A stretch of 64,000 nt of DNA from Janthinobacterium sp. TND4EL3 (GCF_900156175.1 NZ_FTMV01000019.1:58461-122460), one strand, 5' to 3'; positions 18,863 through 29,267 are shown, numbered from the stretch's first letter. Made by a program: numbers and translations. Notes: a model not told the origin generated them from the letters alone.

Positions 18863-19217
18863 GCTGCAAATCCCTCAGTAAATCGCCAGGCGCCGCGATG
18901 GCGCCCGCTCCTTGCGGCACGGGAAACACGGACGCCAGCTGGCCGTTGCCCGCCATGCCGGGCAGCCACCTGGTCAAAAAATCGTCGAGCGCGATGGCGC
19001 GGGGCTGGAAATGTTCCCACCCGCCGCTGGCGCAGGCCTGCGCAAACGCCGCCTCCGGCCAGAACGGTATCGCCACCTTGCCATGGGCTTGCGCCGTGGC
19101 CCAGCCGTCGTGGTGCAAGCCCCACACTGCTTGCGTATCGGCCACCTTGCGCACAAAATAGCCATGGCGTCCGGCGGACGGCAAGCCCATCACCTGCTTG
19201 AACTTGTCAGGATGCAC
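18840..19217 (-). CDS. DUF2750 domain protein
   Basis: A 125-residue cytoplasmic protein with the recognisable DUF2750 layout: HPDKFKQVMGLPSAGRHGYF near the start, VRKVADTQAVWGL, then VAIPFWPEAAFAQAC and a helical end. No function is established for the family. It overlaps the 94-residue gene upstream by 11 bp and the 62-residue gene downstream by 23 bp, so these are co-translated. Its neighbours include an Imm1-like gene, so a role connected with toxin immunity is possible, but that is inference from position. Confidence 0.82.
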   Translation of the reverse strand: MHPDKFKQVMGLPSAGRHGYFVRKVADTQAVWGLHHDGWATAQAHGKVAIPFWPEAAFAQACASGGWEHFQPRAIALDDFLTRWLPGMAGNGQLASVFPVPQGAGAIAAPGDLLRDLQHESEQYE

Positions 19218-19491
19218 GGTTTCCCCCTGCCTCGTCCCATACCCGCAGCTGCGGCGCGCACCAGCCCGTCACCAGGTCGAGGGCGTCCAGTATCGCGTCT
19301 TCCCGCGCCTCATCCTGCGCGCCGTCCCGCACGGACGCGCGCAATGCCTGCAGCAAGGCGGTCACTTGCGCGGCCGTCACGCCGCTGGCGTGGTAGCGCA
19401 GCAGGATGGCGCGCAGCGTCAATAGACCTGCCCTGGCGTCCAGCGCGGCCAGCAAGTCCCGGTCGATGTCGGCGATGATGGTGTGCGCCAT
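19207..19491 (-). CDS. Small hypothetical protein in SulP/immunity-like operon
   Basis: A 94-residue, mostly helical acidic protein. The ATG at 19491 (MAHTIIADIDRDLL) is chosen because it falls one base after the stop of the Imm1-like gene; a longer in-frame version would overlap that gene deeply. A central VTAAQVTALLQALRAS and a C-terminal EDAILDALDLVTGWCAPQLRVW are the conserved-looking parts. I cannot name the family. Co-translation with Imm1-like and DUF2750 genes suggests a linked role. Confidence 0.65.
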   Translation of the reverse strand: MAHTIIADIDRDLLAALDARAGLLTLRAILLRYHASGVTAAQVTALLQALRASVRDGAQDEAREDAILDALDLVTGWCAPQLRVWDEAGGNRAS

Positions 19492-19492
19492 G

Positions 19493-19882
19493 TCAATCCA
19501 CCTCCCAGGCGATGGCGGGCGGCCGCGCGCCGCCTGTAGTGAAGAACGCGACGACAGCCTGCTGGCAGTGTTCCACGTCCACGCACCAGCTTTCCGGATA
19601 TTCATCCACCTGGCCGTTCGCCAGCAGGTAGCTGCAAACGCCCTCGGCCTCCTCGTCGCCCAGCGAATGAAAACTCAGGTCGTCCTGCCCCGACAGATAC
19701 ATCAGCCAGGCGTTGCCGCCATTGCGCAGCATGCACAGGGCCGGGCCCTGCTCCGCATCCGTGGCCAGGGTCAGCCACAGCTCGCACTGGGCCAGCGCGC
19801 GCGCGTCGCGCAGCGCCTGTTCCAGCGCAAGGATACTGTCGACGGCACGCGCCTCGCCATGCAAGTTCAATGCCATCGTCAT
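19493..19882 (-). CDS. Imm1-like immunity protein
   Basis: A 129-residue cytoplasmic protein whose second half matches the Imm1 immunity family as I remember it: a WLMYLSGQDDLSF strand pair, then NGQVDEYPESWCVDVEHCQQA and ending in PPAIAWEVD (family pattern: YP.SW.V....A...F..TG..P.WI.W). Such proteins neutralise polymorphic toxins, yet no toxin is adjacent. The start at 19882 overlaps the stop of the SulP transporter gene (ATGA), so expression is tied to that transporter. An ATG two codons later is an alternative. Confidence 0.72.
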   Translation of the reverse strand: MTMALNLHGEARAVDSILALEQALRDARALAQCELWLTLATDAEQGPALCMLRNGGNAWLMYLSGQDDLSFHSLGDEEAEGVCSYLLANGQVDEYPESWCVDVEHCQQAVVAFFTTGGARPPAIAWEVD

Positions 19883-21519
19883 GTTGTGCTCCCGCTCAAA
19901 TCGTTCATCGCCAGCGCCGTGCTCAGGTAGAGCTTGCCGCTCAGGTCCTTCAATAAACTGCTCTGGCGCAAGCGGTCCATCACGGGCCCCTTCACTTCAG
20001 CCAGGTTCAGGCTGATGCCGCGCTTGGCCAGTGTGCTGTTGAGTTCGATCAAGCCCAGCAGGGCCGTGCTGTCGATCTGGTTGACTGCCGACAAGACCAG
20101 CACCAGGTGGCGCGCCGTCGGGTGCGCGCGCAATTCGTCTTCCACGCGCTCCGTGACGGCTTCGACGTTGCCGAAGAACAGGCCCGCATCGATGCGCAGC
20201 AGCAGGACATCGGGCAAGGTTTGCGCTTCATAGCGCTCCACATTGCGGAAGTGCTCGCTGTTCGGGATACGGCCCAGCACGGCGATATGCGGGCGGCTGG
20301 CGCGCCAGATCAGCGTCCCCATCGACAGCAGCACGCCGATTACCACGCCCGCTTCCACGCCCAGCACCAGCACGCCGGCCGTCGTCGCCAGCAGGGCCAG
20401 CGCATCGCTGCGGTCGTAGCGCCACGACAGTTTCAAGGTATCCCAGTCCAGCAGGCTGGACACGGCAAAGATGATGGTGGCCGCCAGCACGGGCAGCGGC
20501 AGCAGGGCCAGCCAGCCCGTGGGCGCCACCAGCGCCAGCGCCAGCAGTCCCGCCGTGATGATGCTCGCCAGCGGCGTATTCGCACCGGCCTGGAAATTGA
20601 CGGCCGAGCGCGAAATGGACCCCGTGACGGGAAAGCCGCCCGACAGCGCGCTGGCCACGTTGGCCGCGCCCAGGCCCAGCAGTTCGCGGTTCGTATGCAG
20701 TTTTTCGCCGCGTTTTTGCGCCAGGGTCTGGGCGGCGGACATGCTCATCAAAAAGATGATAAAGGCAATCAAGAGCGCCGGCGACAGCAAGGTGCGCCAA
20801 TGGGCGCTGGAGGTGGCCAGGTTCAGCCCCGGCAAGCCGCTGGGCACGTGGCCCGTCGTCTGCACGCCCATCGCTTCCAGGCCGCCATAGGCGACAAGCG
20901 CGATGCCGGCCAGCACCAGCGCCATCGGCGCCAGGCGCGCGCCCACGTCGGCGGCGACTTTATTCAAGCCGCCGCGCTGCAGCAGGCGCGATGCATAGCG
21001 CTTGGCCAGCCACAGGAACAGCAGGCCCGACAGGCCCAGCACGAGGCTGGGCGCATGCCAGTGGGGAAGCGTTGCGCCCAGCAACGGTGTAATCTGTCCC
21101 CAGATGATCAGGATGGCGGCGCCGTTGCTGAAACCGCTGATCACGGGACGCGACAAAAAGCTGGCCATGAAGCCGAGGCGCAGCACGCCGCACAGCAGCA
21201 GGACGAGGCCGCTGATGAAGGCCAGCTGGGCGGCCAGCACGATGTACAGCGAGGAGCCGGGGTCGGCCAGCGGCGCCAGGGCGGCGGCCGTCATCAGCGA
21301 GACGATGGCCATGGGTCCCACCGATTGCGTCATGCTGCTGCCGAACAAGGCGTACAGCACGGGCGGCAGGATGCTGGCGTAGATGCCCACCACGGGCGGC
21401 AAGCCCGCCACCAAGGCGTAGGCCATGCCTTGCGGCACCATCATCATGGCGACAACGATACCGGCGGTAATGTCCCCGGCCAACAGAGGACGCCGGTATT
21501 GCCTGAGCCAGAGCAGCAT
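19879..21519 (-). CDS. SulP family anion transporter with STAS domain
   Basis: A 546-residue inner-membrane transporter for sulfate, bicarbonate or a related anion. The signature MVPQGMAYALVAGLPPVVGIY and the following helix YALFGSSMTQSVGPMAIVSL are diagnostic of SulP. About 10-14 hydrophobic segments follow up to residue 430. A C-terminal STAS domain (about 433-540, with AVNQIDSTALLGLIEL) is present. It heads an operon of small genes including an Imm1-like one. It is divergent from the SDR gene across 224 bp. The substrate cannot be told from sequence. Confidence 0.93.
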   Translation of the reverse strand: MLLWLRQYRRPLLAGDITAGIVVAMMMVPQGMAYALVAGLPPVVGIYASILPPVLYALFGSSMTQSVGPMAIVSLMTAAALAPLADPGSSLYIVLAAQLAFISGLVLLLCGVLRLGFMASFLSRPVISGFSNGAAILIIWGQITPLLGATLPHWHAPSLVLGLSGLLFLWLAKRYASRLLQRGGLNKVAADVGARLAPMALVLAGIALVAYGGLEAMGVQTTGHVPSGLPGLNLATSSAHWRTLLSPALLIAFIIFLMSMSAAQTLAQKRGEKLHTNRELLGLGAANVASALSGGFPVTGSISRSAVNFQAGANTPLASIITAGLLALALVAPTGWLALLPLPVLAATIIFAVSSLLDWDTLKLSWRYDRSDALALLATTAGVLVLGVEAGVVIGVLLSMGTLIWRASRPHIAVLGRIPNSEHFRNVERYEAQTLPDVLLLRIDAGLFFGNVEAVTERVEDELRAHPTARHLVLVLSAVNQIDSTALLGLIELNSTLAKRGISLNLAEVKGPVMDRLRQSSLLKDLSGKLYLSTALAMNDLSGSTT

Positions 21520-21743
21520 GATGCGATCCCAAAATCTGAAAACCGAAGCCTATCATGCGACGAGGCCGGCTAACAGGGGGAACGCGGCGCAAATTACCTT
21601 AATAGCAATGCCAATCCGGCGCGCGCAGGCAATTCTTCTTGGCGCGCAATGACGTCCGCCATGTTTGCGCCACTCTGTTAGCGAGCGCACCGTAAGGGGT
21701 GCGCGCGCCGCCGATACTGGAGGCCAGCATCAGGGAGGCCAGC

Positions 21744-22724
21744 ATGAGCAACGAAAACAAGGATCAAACCACCGGCAACTTGCAGCGCGCCGTCCAGCAG
21801 GAACAGGATGGCCGCGACGCCGCGGGCACCGCCAGGCGGGAGAGCAAACAGCCCGTGCAGACGGCTGGCCGCAGCCAGCCGGGCACGCCCCTGCCCGCCC
21901 AGCACCTGGACAAACCCGGCAGCGAAGCCCAGATGCAGCTGAAACCGCGCTTCCTGGCGCCCGACTATTGCGGCAGCGGCAAGCTGGCCGGCATGGTGGC
22001 CGTCATCACGGGCGGCGATTCGGGCATCGGCCGCGCCGTGGCCGTGCTGTATGCGCGCGAAGGGGCCGATGTCGCCATCATTTACCTGAACGAACACGCG
22101 GACGCCAACGAAACCCGCCGCTACGTGGAAGCGGAAGGCCAGAGCTGCCTGCTGATCCCCGGCGACGTGCGCGAACCGGGCTTTTGCCAGCAGGCCGTCA
22201 GCCAGGTGATGGACAGGTTCAGCCATATCGACGTGCTGGTCAACAACGCCGCCTTCCAGGAACACGCCGCGTCGCTGCTGGACCTGAGCGAGGAACGCTT
22301 CGACCTGACCATGAAGACCAATGTCTACGGCTACTTCCACATGGCCAAGGCCGTGCTGCCCCACTTGCAGCGGGGCGCGGCCATCATCAACACGGGTTCC
22401 GTGACGGGTTTGCACGGTTCGAAGCACTTGCTCGACTATTCCACCACGAAGGGCGCCATCCACGCGTTCACCATGGCGCTGGCCGGCAACCTGCTCGACA
22501 AGGGCATCCGCGTGAACGCCATCGCGCCCGGGCCCGTCTGGACGCCGCTCAATCCGGCCGACAAGACGCCCGAGGAAATCGCGCAGTTCGGCGCCGACAC
22601 GGACATGCGCCGCCCGGCCCAGCCCGAGGAACTGTCGCCCGCCTATGTCTTCCTGGCCGCGCCCGCCTGTTCCAGCTACATCACGGGCATCGTCCTGCCC
22701 GTTACCGGCAGCGTGGGAGCGTAA
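21744..22724 (+). CDS. SDR family oxidoreductase (YghA type)
   Basis: A 326-residue NAD(P)-dependent short-chain dehydrogenase. The start at 21744 follows AGGGAGG. A charged, Gln-rich N-terminal extension of about 60 residues (to PRFLAPDYCGSGKL) is typical of the YghA/general-stress SDR group. The Rossmann motif is TGGDSGIGRAVAVLY, NNAAF replaces the common NNAG, and the catalytic Ser-Tyr-Lys lies in NTGSVTG and YSTTKGA. IAPGPVWTPL follows. The Ku gene starts 3 bp after the stop. Such reductases often lie beside Ku/LigD in stress-response islands; a direct repair function is not implied. Confidence 0.92.
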   Translation: MSNENKDQTTGNLQRAVQQEQDGRDAAGTARRESKQPVQTAGRSQPGTPLPAQHLDKPGSEAQMQLKPRFLAPDYCGSGKLAGMVAVITGGDSGIGRAVAVLYAREGADVAIIYLNEHADANETRRYVEAEGQSCLLIPGDVREPGFCQQAVSQVMDRFSHIDVLVNNAAFQEHAASLLDLSEERFDLTMKTNVYGYFHMAKAVLPHLQRGAAIINTGSVTGLHGSKHLLDYSTTKGAIHAFTMALAGNLLDKGIRVNAIAPGPVWTPLNPADKTPEEIAQFGADTDMRRPAQPEELSPAYVFLAAPACSSYITGIVLPVTGSVGA

Positions 22725-22727
22725 GCG

Positions 22728-23585
22728 ATGCCGCGCGCACTGTGGAAAGGCGCCATCAGCTTCGGCCTCGTGCACATCCCCGTCGAGCTGATTTCGGCCA
22801 GCCTCGACCATGAGCTGGATTTGTCCATGCTGGACCGGCGCGACTTCGCGCCCATCGGCTACAAGCGCTACAACAAGCAGACGGGCAAGGAAGTCGGGTG
22901 GGACGACATCATCAAGGGCTATGAATACAAGACGGATGAATACGTGGTGCTGTCCGATGAAGACTTGCGCCAGGCGAACGTGAAGGCCACGCAAACCATC
23001 GCCATATTGACCTTTGTCGATGCGGCGGAGGTGCCGCTGACCTTTTATGAACACCCGTATTATGTGCTGCCCGCCAAGGGCGGCGAGAAAGTCTATGCGC
23101 TGCTGCGCGAAACCCTGCGCCGGGCGGACAAGGTGGGTATCGCCACCGTAGTCATGCGCACCAAGCAGCATTTGTGCGCGCTCGTCTGCGTCGGCGACGC
23201 CATCGTGCTCAACACCCTGCGCTATGCCGATGAAATCCGCACCACGGATGACCTGGACTTGCCCGCAAGCACCATGAAAGGGGCCGGTATTTCCGACAAG
23301 GAACTCAAGATGGCCCTGTCCCTCGTGGAAGGCATGAGCGAAGCGTGGGAACCGGAGCAATACCACGACAGCTACCGCGAAGACGTGCTGGCGCTGGTGA
23401 AGAAGAAGATCAAGGCAAAACAGACCAGGACCATCACGGCGCCCGCGCCCGAGCCGGCAGAAGAGCACGGCAGCAATGTGATCGACCTCGTTGCCCTGCT
23501 GCAGCAAAGCCTGGGCAAGGCCGGCAAGGGCGCCGCCAGGGCCGCACCGCGCAAGCCCGGCACGGGCAGGCGCAAGCTCGCCTGA
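22728..23585 (+). CDS. ku: Non-homologous end-joining protein Ku
   Basis: The 285-residue bacterial Ku homologue forms a homodimeric ring on double-strand DNA ends and recruits LigD. It begins with the canonical [21 protein letters not shown], followed by the conserved LHMLD-type strand (here [21 protein letters not shown]) and [16 protein letters not shown]. The C-terminal tail is basic and Pro/Ala-rich ([18 protein letters not shown] and beyond), as in the DNA-binding tails of long Ku proteins. GGGAG precedes the ATG. The convergent ligD gene 2.4 kb away completes the pathway. Confidence 0.96.
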   Translation: MPRALWKGAISFGLVHIPVELISASLDHELDLSMLDRRDFAPIGYKRYNKQTGKEVGWDDIIKGYEYKTDEYVVLSDEDLRQANVKATQTIAILTFVDAAEVPLTFYEHPYYVLPAKGGEKVYALLRETLRRADKVGIATVVMRTKQHLCALVCVGDAIVLNTLRYADEIRTTDDLDLPASTMKGAGISDKELKMALSLVEGMSEAWEPEQYHDSYREDVLALVKKKIKAKQTRTITAPAPEPAEEHGSNVIDLVALLQQSLGKAGKGAARAAPRKPGTGRRKLA

Positions 23586-23652
23586 GACGCTCCTGTTAGC
23601 AGCACAATCCCTTCATAAATGCATTGACTTTAGTCAAGGTTCTCGCTACGTT

Positions 23653-26013
23653 ATGCACACGGCCAGCCACCCGGCAAGCCCTGTCCAGCATGCGGGAAAC
23701 ATGGATATTGAGTTAGATCAGCTTATCCTCAGCGAAGCCCCCGGCGGCGTCGTCGTCACGACTGAGGACCATGCCGTCGTGCGCTGGACCATGGGCGCGC
23801 AGCGCATCTTCGGCTATACGGACGACGAAGCCATCGGCCGCAACCTGTGGGAATTGATTTCACTGCCGGGACAAGCCGCGGCGGACCAGGCCATTGAAAA
23901 CCGGCTGGCCCTGCAAGGCAGTTGCGACCACGAATCGCTGCGGCGGCGCAAGGATGGCGAGTTCATTTATGTAGACGTCACGTGCAAGCGCGTGAGCATG
24001 GGCCAGGATGGCCCCGGCTACCTGATTTCCACCATGAAGGACACGACCTTGCTCAAGGCCCTGCGCGACGCCCAGTTCGTCGATGCGCGCTACCGCGTGC
24101 TGTTCGAATCGACGCCCGACAGCGTCATCATGGTCAACGCCACGGGCGCCATCGTGCTGGCCAACCTGCAGGCGGAGCGCCTGTTCGGCTACGCGGAAGG
24201 CGAATTGAGCGGCAAGCAGATCGACGCCCTGCTGCCGCAGCGCTTCCGCCATGCGCATGTGGGCCACCGCTCGCGCTATTTCGACCAGCCGCGCACGCGC
24301 ACCATGGGGGCGGACCTGGAATTGCTGGGTTTGCGCAAGGATGACGTCGAATTCCCCGTGGAAATCAGCCTGTCGCCCATCCAGACGGAAATCGGCTCCT
24401 TTGTCATCAGCGCCATCCGCGACGTCAGCGACCGCCGCCGCGCCGAACAGAAGTTTCGCGGCCTGCTCGAATCGGCGCCGGACGCCATCGTCATCGTCAA
24501 CGGCGACGGCGAGATCGTGCTGATCAACTCGCAGACGGAGCGCCTGTTCGGCTATACGCGCGCCGAACTGCTGGGCAAGAACGTGGAAGTGCTGATCCCC
24601 GCCCGCTACGCGGCCGACCACCCGCATCACCGCCAGAGCTTTTCGGCCGCCCCGCGCGCCCGCTCCATGGGCGCCGGCCTGGAACTGTACGGCTTGCGCC
24701 GCGACGGCACCGAGTTCCCCGTCGAAATCAGCCTGTCGCCGCTGGAAACGGAGGAAGGCGTGCTGGTGTCGTCGGCCATCCGCGACATCACGGAGCGCAA
24801 GCGCATCGAACGCACGCTCAACGAACAGAAAATCGAACTGGAGCGGGCCAGCCAGGCCAAGGACCGCTTTCTCACCAGCATGTCGCACGAATTGCGCACC
24901 CCGCTCAACGCCATCCTCGGCTTTGCCCAGCTGCTGGCCAACGAATCGCTGCCCGCGACTGTCGTGCAAAAGCGCGCCTTCGTGCAGAACATCGTCACTT
25001 CGGGCCGCCATCTTCTGACGCTGATCAATGAAATCCTCGACCTGGCGAAGATCGAATCGGGCAGCCTGAGCCTGTCGATCGAGCCGGTGGCGCTGCCCGC
25101 GCTGGTCGAGGAAGTGCGCGTGATGGTGGAAGAGCAGGCGCAGCAGCGCAAGATCGACATGGTCTTTTCGACGTGCGAGCAGCTGACGGTGCGGGCCGAC
25201 CATACGCGCCTCAAGCAAGTGCTGCTGAACCTGCTGTCGAACGCCATCAAGTACAACCGCCCGGCCGGCAAGGTGGAGCTGGAAATCTCGCAGCCGGACC
25301 CGCAGCGCGTGCGCATCGCCATCCGCGACACGGGCAAGGGCCTGGATGACGCGCAGATGGCCGAACTGTTCCAGCCGTTTAACCGCCTGGGCCAGGAAGC
25401 GGGCAGCGAGGAAGGCACGGGCATCGGCCTGGTCGTCACCAAGCGCCTCGTCGAACTGATGGGCGGCGGCATGGGTGTGCACAGCTGCGTCGGCGTAGGC
25501 AGCGTGTTCTGGATCGAACTCGACACCATGGCCCCGCTGCCGGCCAGCCTGCTGGCGGAAACGGACACGCTGTCCGAGTCGGGCGACGACGCCGGCGACG
25601 ATGCGGGCGGCCAGGCCCTGCTGCTGTACGTGGAAGACAATCCGGCCAGCCTGCGGCTGGTGGAAGACATCGTCAGCTTCCTGCCCCACCTGCGCATGAT
25701 CTCGGCCACCGATGCGCGCCACGGCATCGCGCTGGCGCTGGAACGCCGGCCCGACGTCATCTTGATGGATATCAACCTGCCCGGCATGAACGGCAACCAG
25801 GCGCAGCGCATCCTGCGCAACGATCCCCGCACGGCGCACATTCCCGTCATCGCGCTGACGGCCAACGCCATGAAAGGCGACATCCGCCACGGCCTGGCTG
25901 CGGGCTTTTTCCGCTATCTGACCAAGCCCGTCGAGATTTCCCTGCTCAACGCGGCCATCGACGAGGCGCTGCAGATGGCGCGCACGGTGCTGCCGTTCAA
26001 GCCGGCGGATTGA
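23653..26013 (+). CDS. Soluble hybrid histidine kinase with three PAS domains and receiver
   Basis: A 786-residue cytoplasmic protein without membrane segments. PAS domains lie at about 20-140, 150-270 and 275-395; the second and third are near duplicates (both contain ETERLFGY or QAERLFGY and [15 protein letters not shown] strands). HisKA has H412 in [15 protein letters not shown]. The HATPase domain has [16 protein letters not shown] and [12 protein letters not shown]. The receiver has D706 in [13 protein letters not shown]. The start could also be the ATG at 23701, preceded by GCGGGAAA, which would remove 16 unstructured residues. Its 3' end overlaps the convergent ligD stop by 17 bp. Sitting between ku and ligD, it may be functionally linked to stress responses (inference). 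Confidence 0.92.
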   Translation: MHTASHPASPVQHAGNMDIELDQLILSEAPGGVVVTTEDHAVVRWTMGAQRIFGYTDDEAIGRNLWELISLPGQAAADQAIENRLALQGSCDHESLRRRKDGEFIYVDVTCKRVSMGQDGPGYLISTMKDTTLLKALRDAQFVDARYRVLFESTPDSVIMVNATGAIVLANLQAERLFGYAEGELSGKQIDALLPQRFRHAHVGHRSRYFDQPRTRTMGADLELLGLRKDDVEFPVEISLSPIQTEIGSFVISAIRDVSDRRRAEQKFRGLLESAPDAIVIVNGDGEIVLINSQTERLFGYTRAELLGKNVEVLIPARYAADHPHHRQSFSAAPRARSMGAGLELYGLRRDGTEFPVEISLSPLETEEGVLVSSAIRDITERKRIERTLNEQKIELERASQAKDRFLTSMSHELRTPLNAILGFAQLLANESLPATVVQKRAFVQNIVTSGRHLLTLINEILDLAKIESGSLSLSIEPVALPALVEEVRVMVEEQAQQRKIDMVFSTCEQLTVRADHTRLKQVLLNLLSNAIKYNRPAGKVELEISQPDPQRVRIAIRDTGKGLDDAQMAELFQPFNRLGQEAGSEEGTGIGLVVTKRLVELMGGGMGVHSCVGVGSVFWIELDTMAPLPASLLAETDTLSESGDDAGDDAGGQALLLYVEDNPASLRLVEDIVSFLPHLRMISATDARHGIALALERRPDVILMDINLPGMNGNQAQRILRNDPRTAHIPVIALTANAMKGDIRHGLAAGFFRYLTKPVEISLLNAAIDEALQMARTVLPFKPAD

Positions 26014-28495
26014 AGCCGAGCTTTTTCATGGCCCCGTCCAAGCCTCTGGCGCTGCGCGCATAGCCGTCCCACGGCGCATTGCCCACGTCGAGGCGGCTAT
26101 GGACGTTGCTCACCGTCCACTGGTCGCCCGCCTTCAGCTTGTCGAGCTCCTCCCAGGCCAGCGGCACGGAAATGCCCAGCCCCGAACGCGTGCGGGCCGA
26201 CCACGCGCACACGGTGGTGGCGCCCCGTCCGTTGCGCAGGTAATCGATGAAAATCTTGCCGACCCGGTTGGCCGGTCCGCTCTTCAGCACGAAACGCTGC
26301 GGTATCAGCTGCGCCATGTGCGCCACGATGGCTTGCGCAAACGCCTTGACCGTATCCCAGCCATATTGCGGGCGGATCGGCACGACCACGTGCAAGCCCT
26401 TGCCGCCGCTCGTCTTCAGCCAGGCGGGCAAGCCCAGTTCCGTCAAAAAGGCGCGCAGCAGCACGGCCGCCTCGCGGATGGCGGGCCAGGCCACGCCCTT
26501 GCCCGGGTCCAGGTCGAACACGAGGCGGTTCGGCGTGTCGTAGGCGCGGGCCAGCGCGTTCTGCGTGTGGAACTCCACCACGTTCCACTGCGCCGCCGAC
26601 AACAAGCCTTGCATGGTAGCAACTTCCAGCATGGGCGCATGGTCCGGGTCGAGGCGGGGATCGAGCTGTCGCACGCCTGGCATGGCCGAGGTATCCGCAT
26701 GCTTCTGGAAAAACAATTCTCCGCCTACGCCGGCCGGCGCGCGCACCAGCGACACGGGCCGGCCGCGCAGGTGCACGAGCATGAGCTTGCCCACCAGCGC
26801 GTAATAGCGCACGAGGTCGATCTTCGTGGCGCCGCTGTCCTGGTCGATCACGCGGTCCGCATGGCTGACCTTGAAACGGGACGGCAGGATGCTGTCCCGC
26901 GTGGTTTTGCTGTGCATGTCCTTCTCCCTGTCGATCTGCTGCGCCCGCTCGCGCACGATGGCGGCCGGCTGTTTGTCCTGGCGCAAGCCGTGAAACACGG
27001 CGTGGCGCACGGCGCCGCCGCTGGTCCATTGCGCAAAGCTCACTTCGGCCACCAGCTGCGGCCGGACCCAGACGGGCCGGCGCACGCCGCCCGCCTTGCC
27101 CGCGAACGGGCTCGCCTCGGCGGCCAGCGCATCGAGGCGGCGGCGCAAGTCGCGCAGGGCCGCATCGTCAAAGCCGCTGCCCACGTTGCCCGCGTAGCGC
27201 AGCCGCCCCTCATCATCGTACACGCCCAGCAGCAGCGAGCCTATGCCGACGCGCGCGCCCTGCGGCGCCGTGTAGCCGCCGATGACGAATTCCTGGCGCA
27301 GCCCGCATTTGAGCTTGATCCAGTCGCCGGATCGCCGCGTGACGTACGGTGAACCGCGGCGCTTGCCGATCACGCCTTCCAAGCCCAGCCGACAGGCGTG
27401 GGCCAGCAGCTGCTGCGGCGCAGCATCGAGCGCCGCGCTGAAGCGCACCAGCGGCGAGGCCGGCAAGCGCTGCAGCAGCTGTTCCAGCAGCGCCCGGCGC
27501 GCCTCGACGGGCTGGCCGCGCAAATCGTGGCCGTCGAAATACGGCACGTCGAACAGGTAATACACGATGTCGCTGGTCGTTGCCGCATCGAAGGCGCGCT
27601 GCAGGGCGCCGAAGTCGGACTGGCCGGCGGCGCCCTGGACGACGATCTCGCCGTCATACCAGCCCGGCGGCAGTCCCAGCTTGTCGAGCGCCTGCCGCAG
27701 CTTCGGCAGTCTATGCGTCCAGTCGTTGCCATTGCGCGTGATCAGGGCAATGTGCCGGCCGTCGCAGCGGGCCAGGATGCGGTAGCCGTCGAATTTCAGT
27801 TCGAAGATCCAGTCCTGCGCATCGGCCGGCGCAGCGTCAGCCAGGGTGGCCAGCTGCGGCGACAACGTGGCCGGCAGCCTGGCGGCCGGCGCCGCCGCCT
27901 GCTCCACGCCCTTCCGGCGCCTGGGCATGGGCTTGTCCGCGACGCTGTCGGGCAATTCGTCGACGACGGAAAATTCGACGGCCGGCCGGGCAAACGCGTC
28001 CTTTTCCTTGATCAGCAGCCAGGCCGGCTGTTTTTCGCTGCGCTTGTCGCCCCTGCCCTTCATGCGCACCAGCACCCAGTTGCCGTGCATCTTGTGGCCG
28101 TGCACAGTGAATTTCAAGTTGCCAGCCGCGAGCGCCTTGCGCGCGTCCGGCGTGGCCGGCTGCGGCTGCCACGTGCCCTTGTCCCAGATGATGACCTTGC
28201 CCGCGCCATACTGTTTTTCGGGGATCGTGCCTTCAAAGCTGGCGTAGGCAAGCGGATGGTCTTCCACCTGCACCGCCATGCGCCTGTCGCGCGGGTCGTA
28301 GCTGGGGCCTTTCGGCACGGCCCAGCTTTTCATCGTGCCGTCCAGCTCCAGGCGCACATCGTAGTGCAGGCGGCTGGCCCAGTGCTTCTGGATGACGAAG
28401 GCGAGCCCGTCGCCCGCCGCCTCGCCGCCCTCCGCGGGCTCGGGCGTGACGGCGAAATTGCGCTTGGCCTGATAGGTCTTCAAGGCGGCTTTCAT
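25997..28495 (-). CDS. ligD: Multifunctional ATP-dependent DNA ligase LigD
   Basis: The 832-residue end-joining ligase carries all three domains in the Pseudomonas order. The N-terminal 3'-phosphoesterase (about 10-160) has [19 protein letters not shown] and [14 protein letters not shown]. The central ATP-dependent ligase has the nucleotidyl-transfer lysine K234 in ELKFDGYRI, then [15 protein letters not shown] and WIKLKC. The C-terminal primase-polymerase (about 527-832) has [13 protein letters not shown] and [12 protein letters not shown]. The start at 28495 begins the family-typical [14 protein letters not shown]; longer in-frame starts add no homologous sequence. With Ku it makes a complete bacterial NHEJ pathway. 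Confidence 0.96.
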   Translation of the reverse strand: MKAALKTYQAKRNFAVTPEPAEGGEAAGDGLAFVIQKHWASRLHYDVRLELDGTMKSWAVPKGPSYDPRDRRMAVQVEDHPLAYASFEGTIPEKQYGAGKVIIWDKGTWQPQPATPDARKALAAGNLKFTVHGHKMHGNWVLVRMKGRGDKRSEKQPAWLLIKEKDAFARPAVEFSVVDELPDSVADKPMPRRRKGVEQAAAPAARLPATLSPQLATLADAAPADAQDWIFELKFDGYRILARCDGRHIALITRNGNDWTHRLPKLRQALDKLGLPPGWYDGEIVVQGAAGQSDFGALQRAFDAATTSDIVYYLFDVPYFDGHDLRGQPVEARRALLEQLLQRLPASPLVRFSAALDAAPQQLLAHACRLGLEGVIGKRRGSPYVTRRSGDWIKLKCGLRQEFVIGGYTAPQGARVGIGSLLLGVYDDEGRLRYAGNVGSGFDDAALRDLRRRLDALAAEASPFAGKAGGVRRPVWVRPQLVAEVSFAQWTSGGAVRHAVFHGLRQDKQPAAIVRERAQQIDREKDMHSKTTRDSILPSRFKVSHADRVIDQDSGATKIDLVRYYALVGKLMLVHLRGRPVSLVRAPAGVGGELFFQKHADTSAMPGVRQLDPRLDPDHAPMLEVATMQGLLSAAQWNVVEFHTQNALARAYDTPNRLVFDLDPGKGVAWPAIREAAVLLRAFLTELGLPAWLKTSGGKGLHVVVPIRPQYGWDTVKAFAQAIVAHMAQLIPQRFVLKSGPANRVGKIFIDYLRNGRGATTVCAWSARTRSGLGISVPLAWEELDKLKAGDQWTVSNVHSRLDVGNAPWDGYARSARGLDGAMKKLGFNPPA

Positions 28496-28612
28496 GGCGA
28501 ACCCATGCAGTGAGAATGGTACGAGTCTAGGCCGGCGGCGCGCGGCGCGCGGTACGCCAGCTAACAGAGCGCCGATGGCGTCCACGGTGCCGTACGGCGT
28601 GGACACACCAAG

Positions 28613-28693
28613 TGTAAGTATTTGTAATTGGCTGTCAACGCAATTGCCGCACGGCGCGTTTTTGGCTCAGTGACAGGGGAAATGCATCTCCTG
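28613..28693 (+). promoter_or_regulatory. Leader region of asr-like gene 1: TGTAA direct repeat and 5' hairpin
   Basis: TGTAA occurs at 28613-28617 and again at 28623-28627, exactly one helical turn apart, the layout bound by OmpR-class response regulators. A conserved GCTCAGTGAC block follows at 28665-28674. An imperfect hairpin (CAGGGGA at 28674-28680 pairing with TCTCCTG at 28687-28693, one G-U) comes next. The same three elements, with different hairpin sequence, recur before genes 2, 4 and 6 of the array. No convincing -35/-10 pair is seen. Confidence 0.55.
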
Positions 28694-28724
28694 AACTACA
28701 ACCCACTTCTCGAGGAACTGCACC

Positions 28725-29042
28725 ATGAAAAAAGTAATCGCTACTCTGATCGCCGGCTTGTTCGCTACCGCAGCCTTTGCTCAAACCCCAGCGCCAGCAG
28801 TGCCTGCCAAGGCCGAAGCCAAGCACACCAAGGAAGTGGCTAAAGCAGAAGCAAAAGAAACCAAGGCCGTCGTGAAAGCCGATGCGAAAGAAGCGGCCGT
28901 TGCCGCCGACGCGAAAGCCGATGTCGCCAGCGCCAAGGCGGACGCGAAAGCCACCAAGGCCAAGGCCCATCACAAAGCCAAAAAAGCCAAGGCCAAGGCT
29001 GACGAAGCGAAGACTGAAGCGGCCGCAGCAGCAGCCAAGTAA
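28725..29042 (+). CDS. Asr-like exported Ala/Lys-rich protein, array member 1
   Basis: A 105-residue protein with a clear signal peptide (MKKVIATLIAGLFATAAFA, cleavage before QTP). The mature part is nearly all Ala, Lys, Glu, Asp, Thr and Val in a pseudo-repeat of KADAKE/AKAEAK units, ending in KAKAHHKAKKAKAK and a poly-Ala tail. It is likely an intrinsically disordered or helical periplasmic protein. Composition, size and signal peptide resemble the Enterobacterial acid-shock protein Asr, but no enzymatic domain exists and the name is an analogy. It is monocistronic: its own leader upstream and a hairpin terminator at 29074. Its 3' half is identical in protein sequence to that of array member 3. 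Confidence 0.8.
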   Translation: MKKVIATLIAGLFATAAFAQTPAPAVPAKAEAKHTKEVAKAEAKETKAVVKADAKEAAVAADAKADVASAKADAKATKAKAHHKAKKAKAKADEAKTEAAAAAAK

Positions 29043-29073
29043 TTCCCCCCTCAGCGCGTTCCTTGCGCTACGC

Positions 29074-29099
29074 AAAAAGACAGCTACGGCTGTCTTTTT
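29074..29099 (+). terminator. Rho-independent terminator after asr-like gene 1
   Basis: A GACAGC/GCTGTC stem with loop TACG is flanked by A5 and T5, so it works in both directions. It lies 32 bp after the gene 1 stop. Confidence 0.85.
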
Positions 29100-29147
29100 G
29101 CATTTTCATGCCAGCATCATCCTGCAACGGCGGATAAAACGCTTGAT

Positions 29148-29223
29148 TGTAAGAAAGTGTAAACAAGGTCAACGGCAAGCTTGCGGAGCGCGTTTTCTGC
29201 TCAGTGACACGGGAATCATCCCG
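29148..29223 (+). promoter_or_regulatory. Leader region of asr-like gene 2: TGTAA direct repeat and 5' hairpin
   Basis: TGTAA at 29148-29152 and 29158-29162 (10-bp period), a GTCAACG block, GCGCGTTTT, GCTCAGTGAC, and a perfect hairpin CGGGA-ATCA-TCCCG at 29210-29223. It drives the gene 2-gene 3 pair. The arrangement matches the leaders of genes 1, 4 and 6. Confidence 0.55.
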
Positions 29224-29267
29224 GCACCGACAGAGACACCAGACAAACCACCACCGAGGACTGCACC

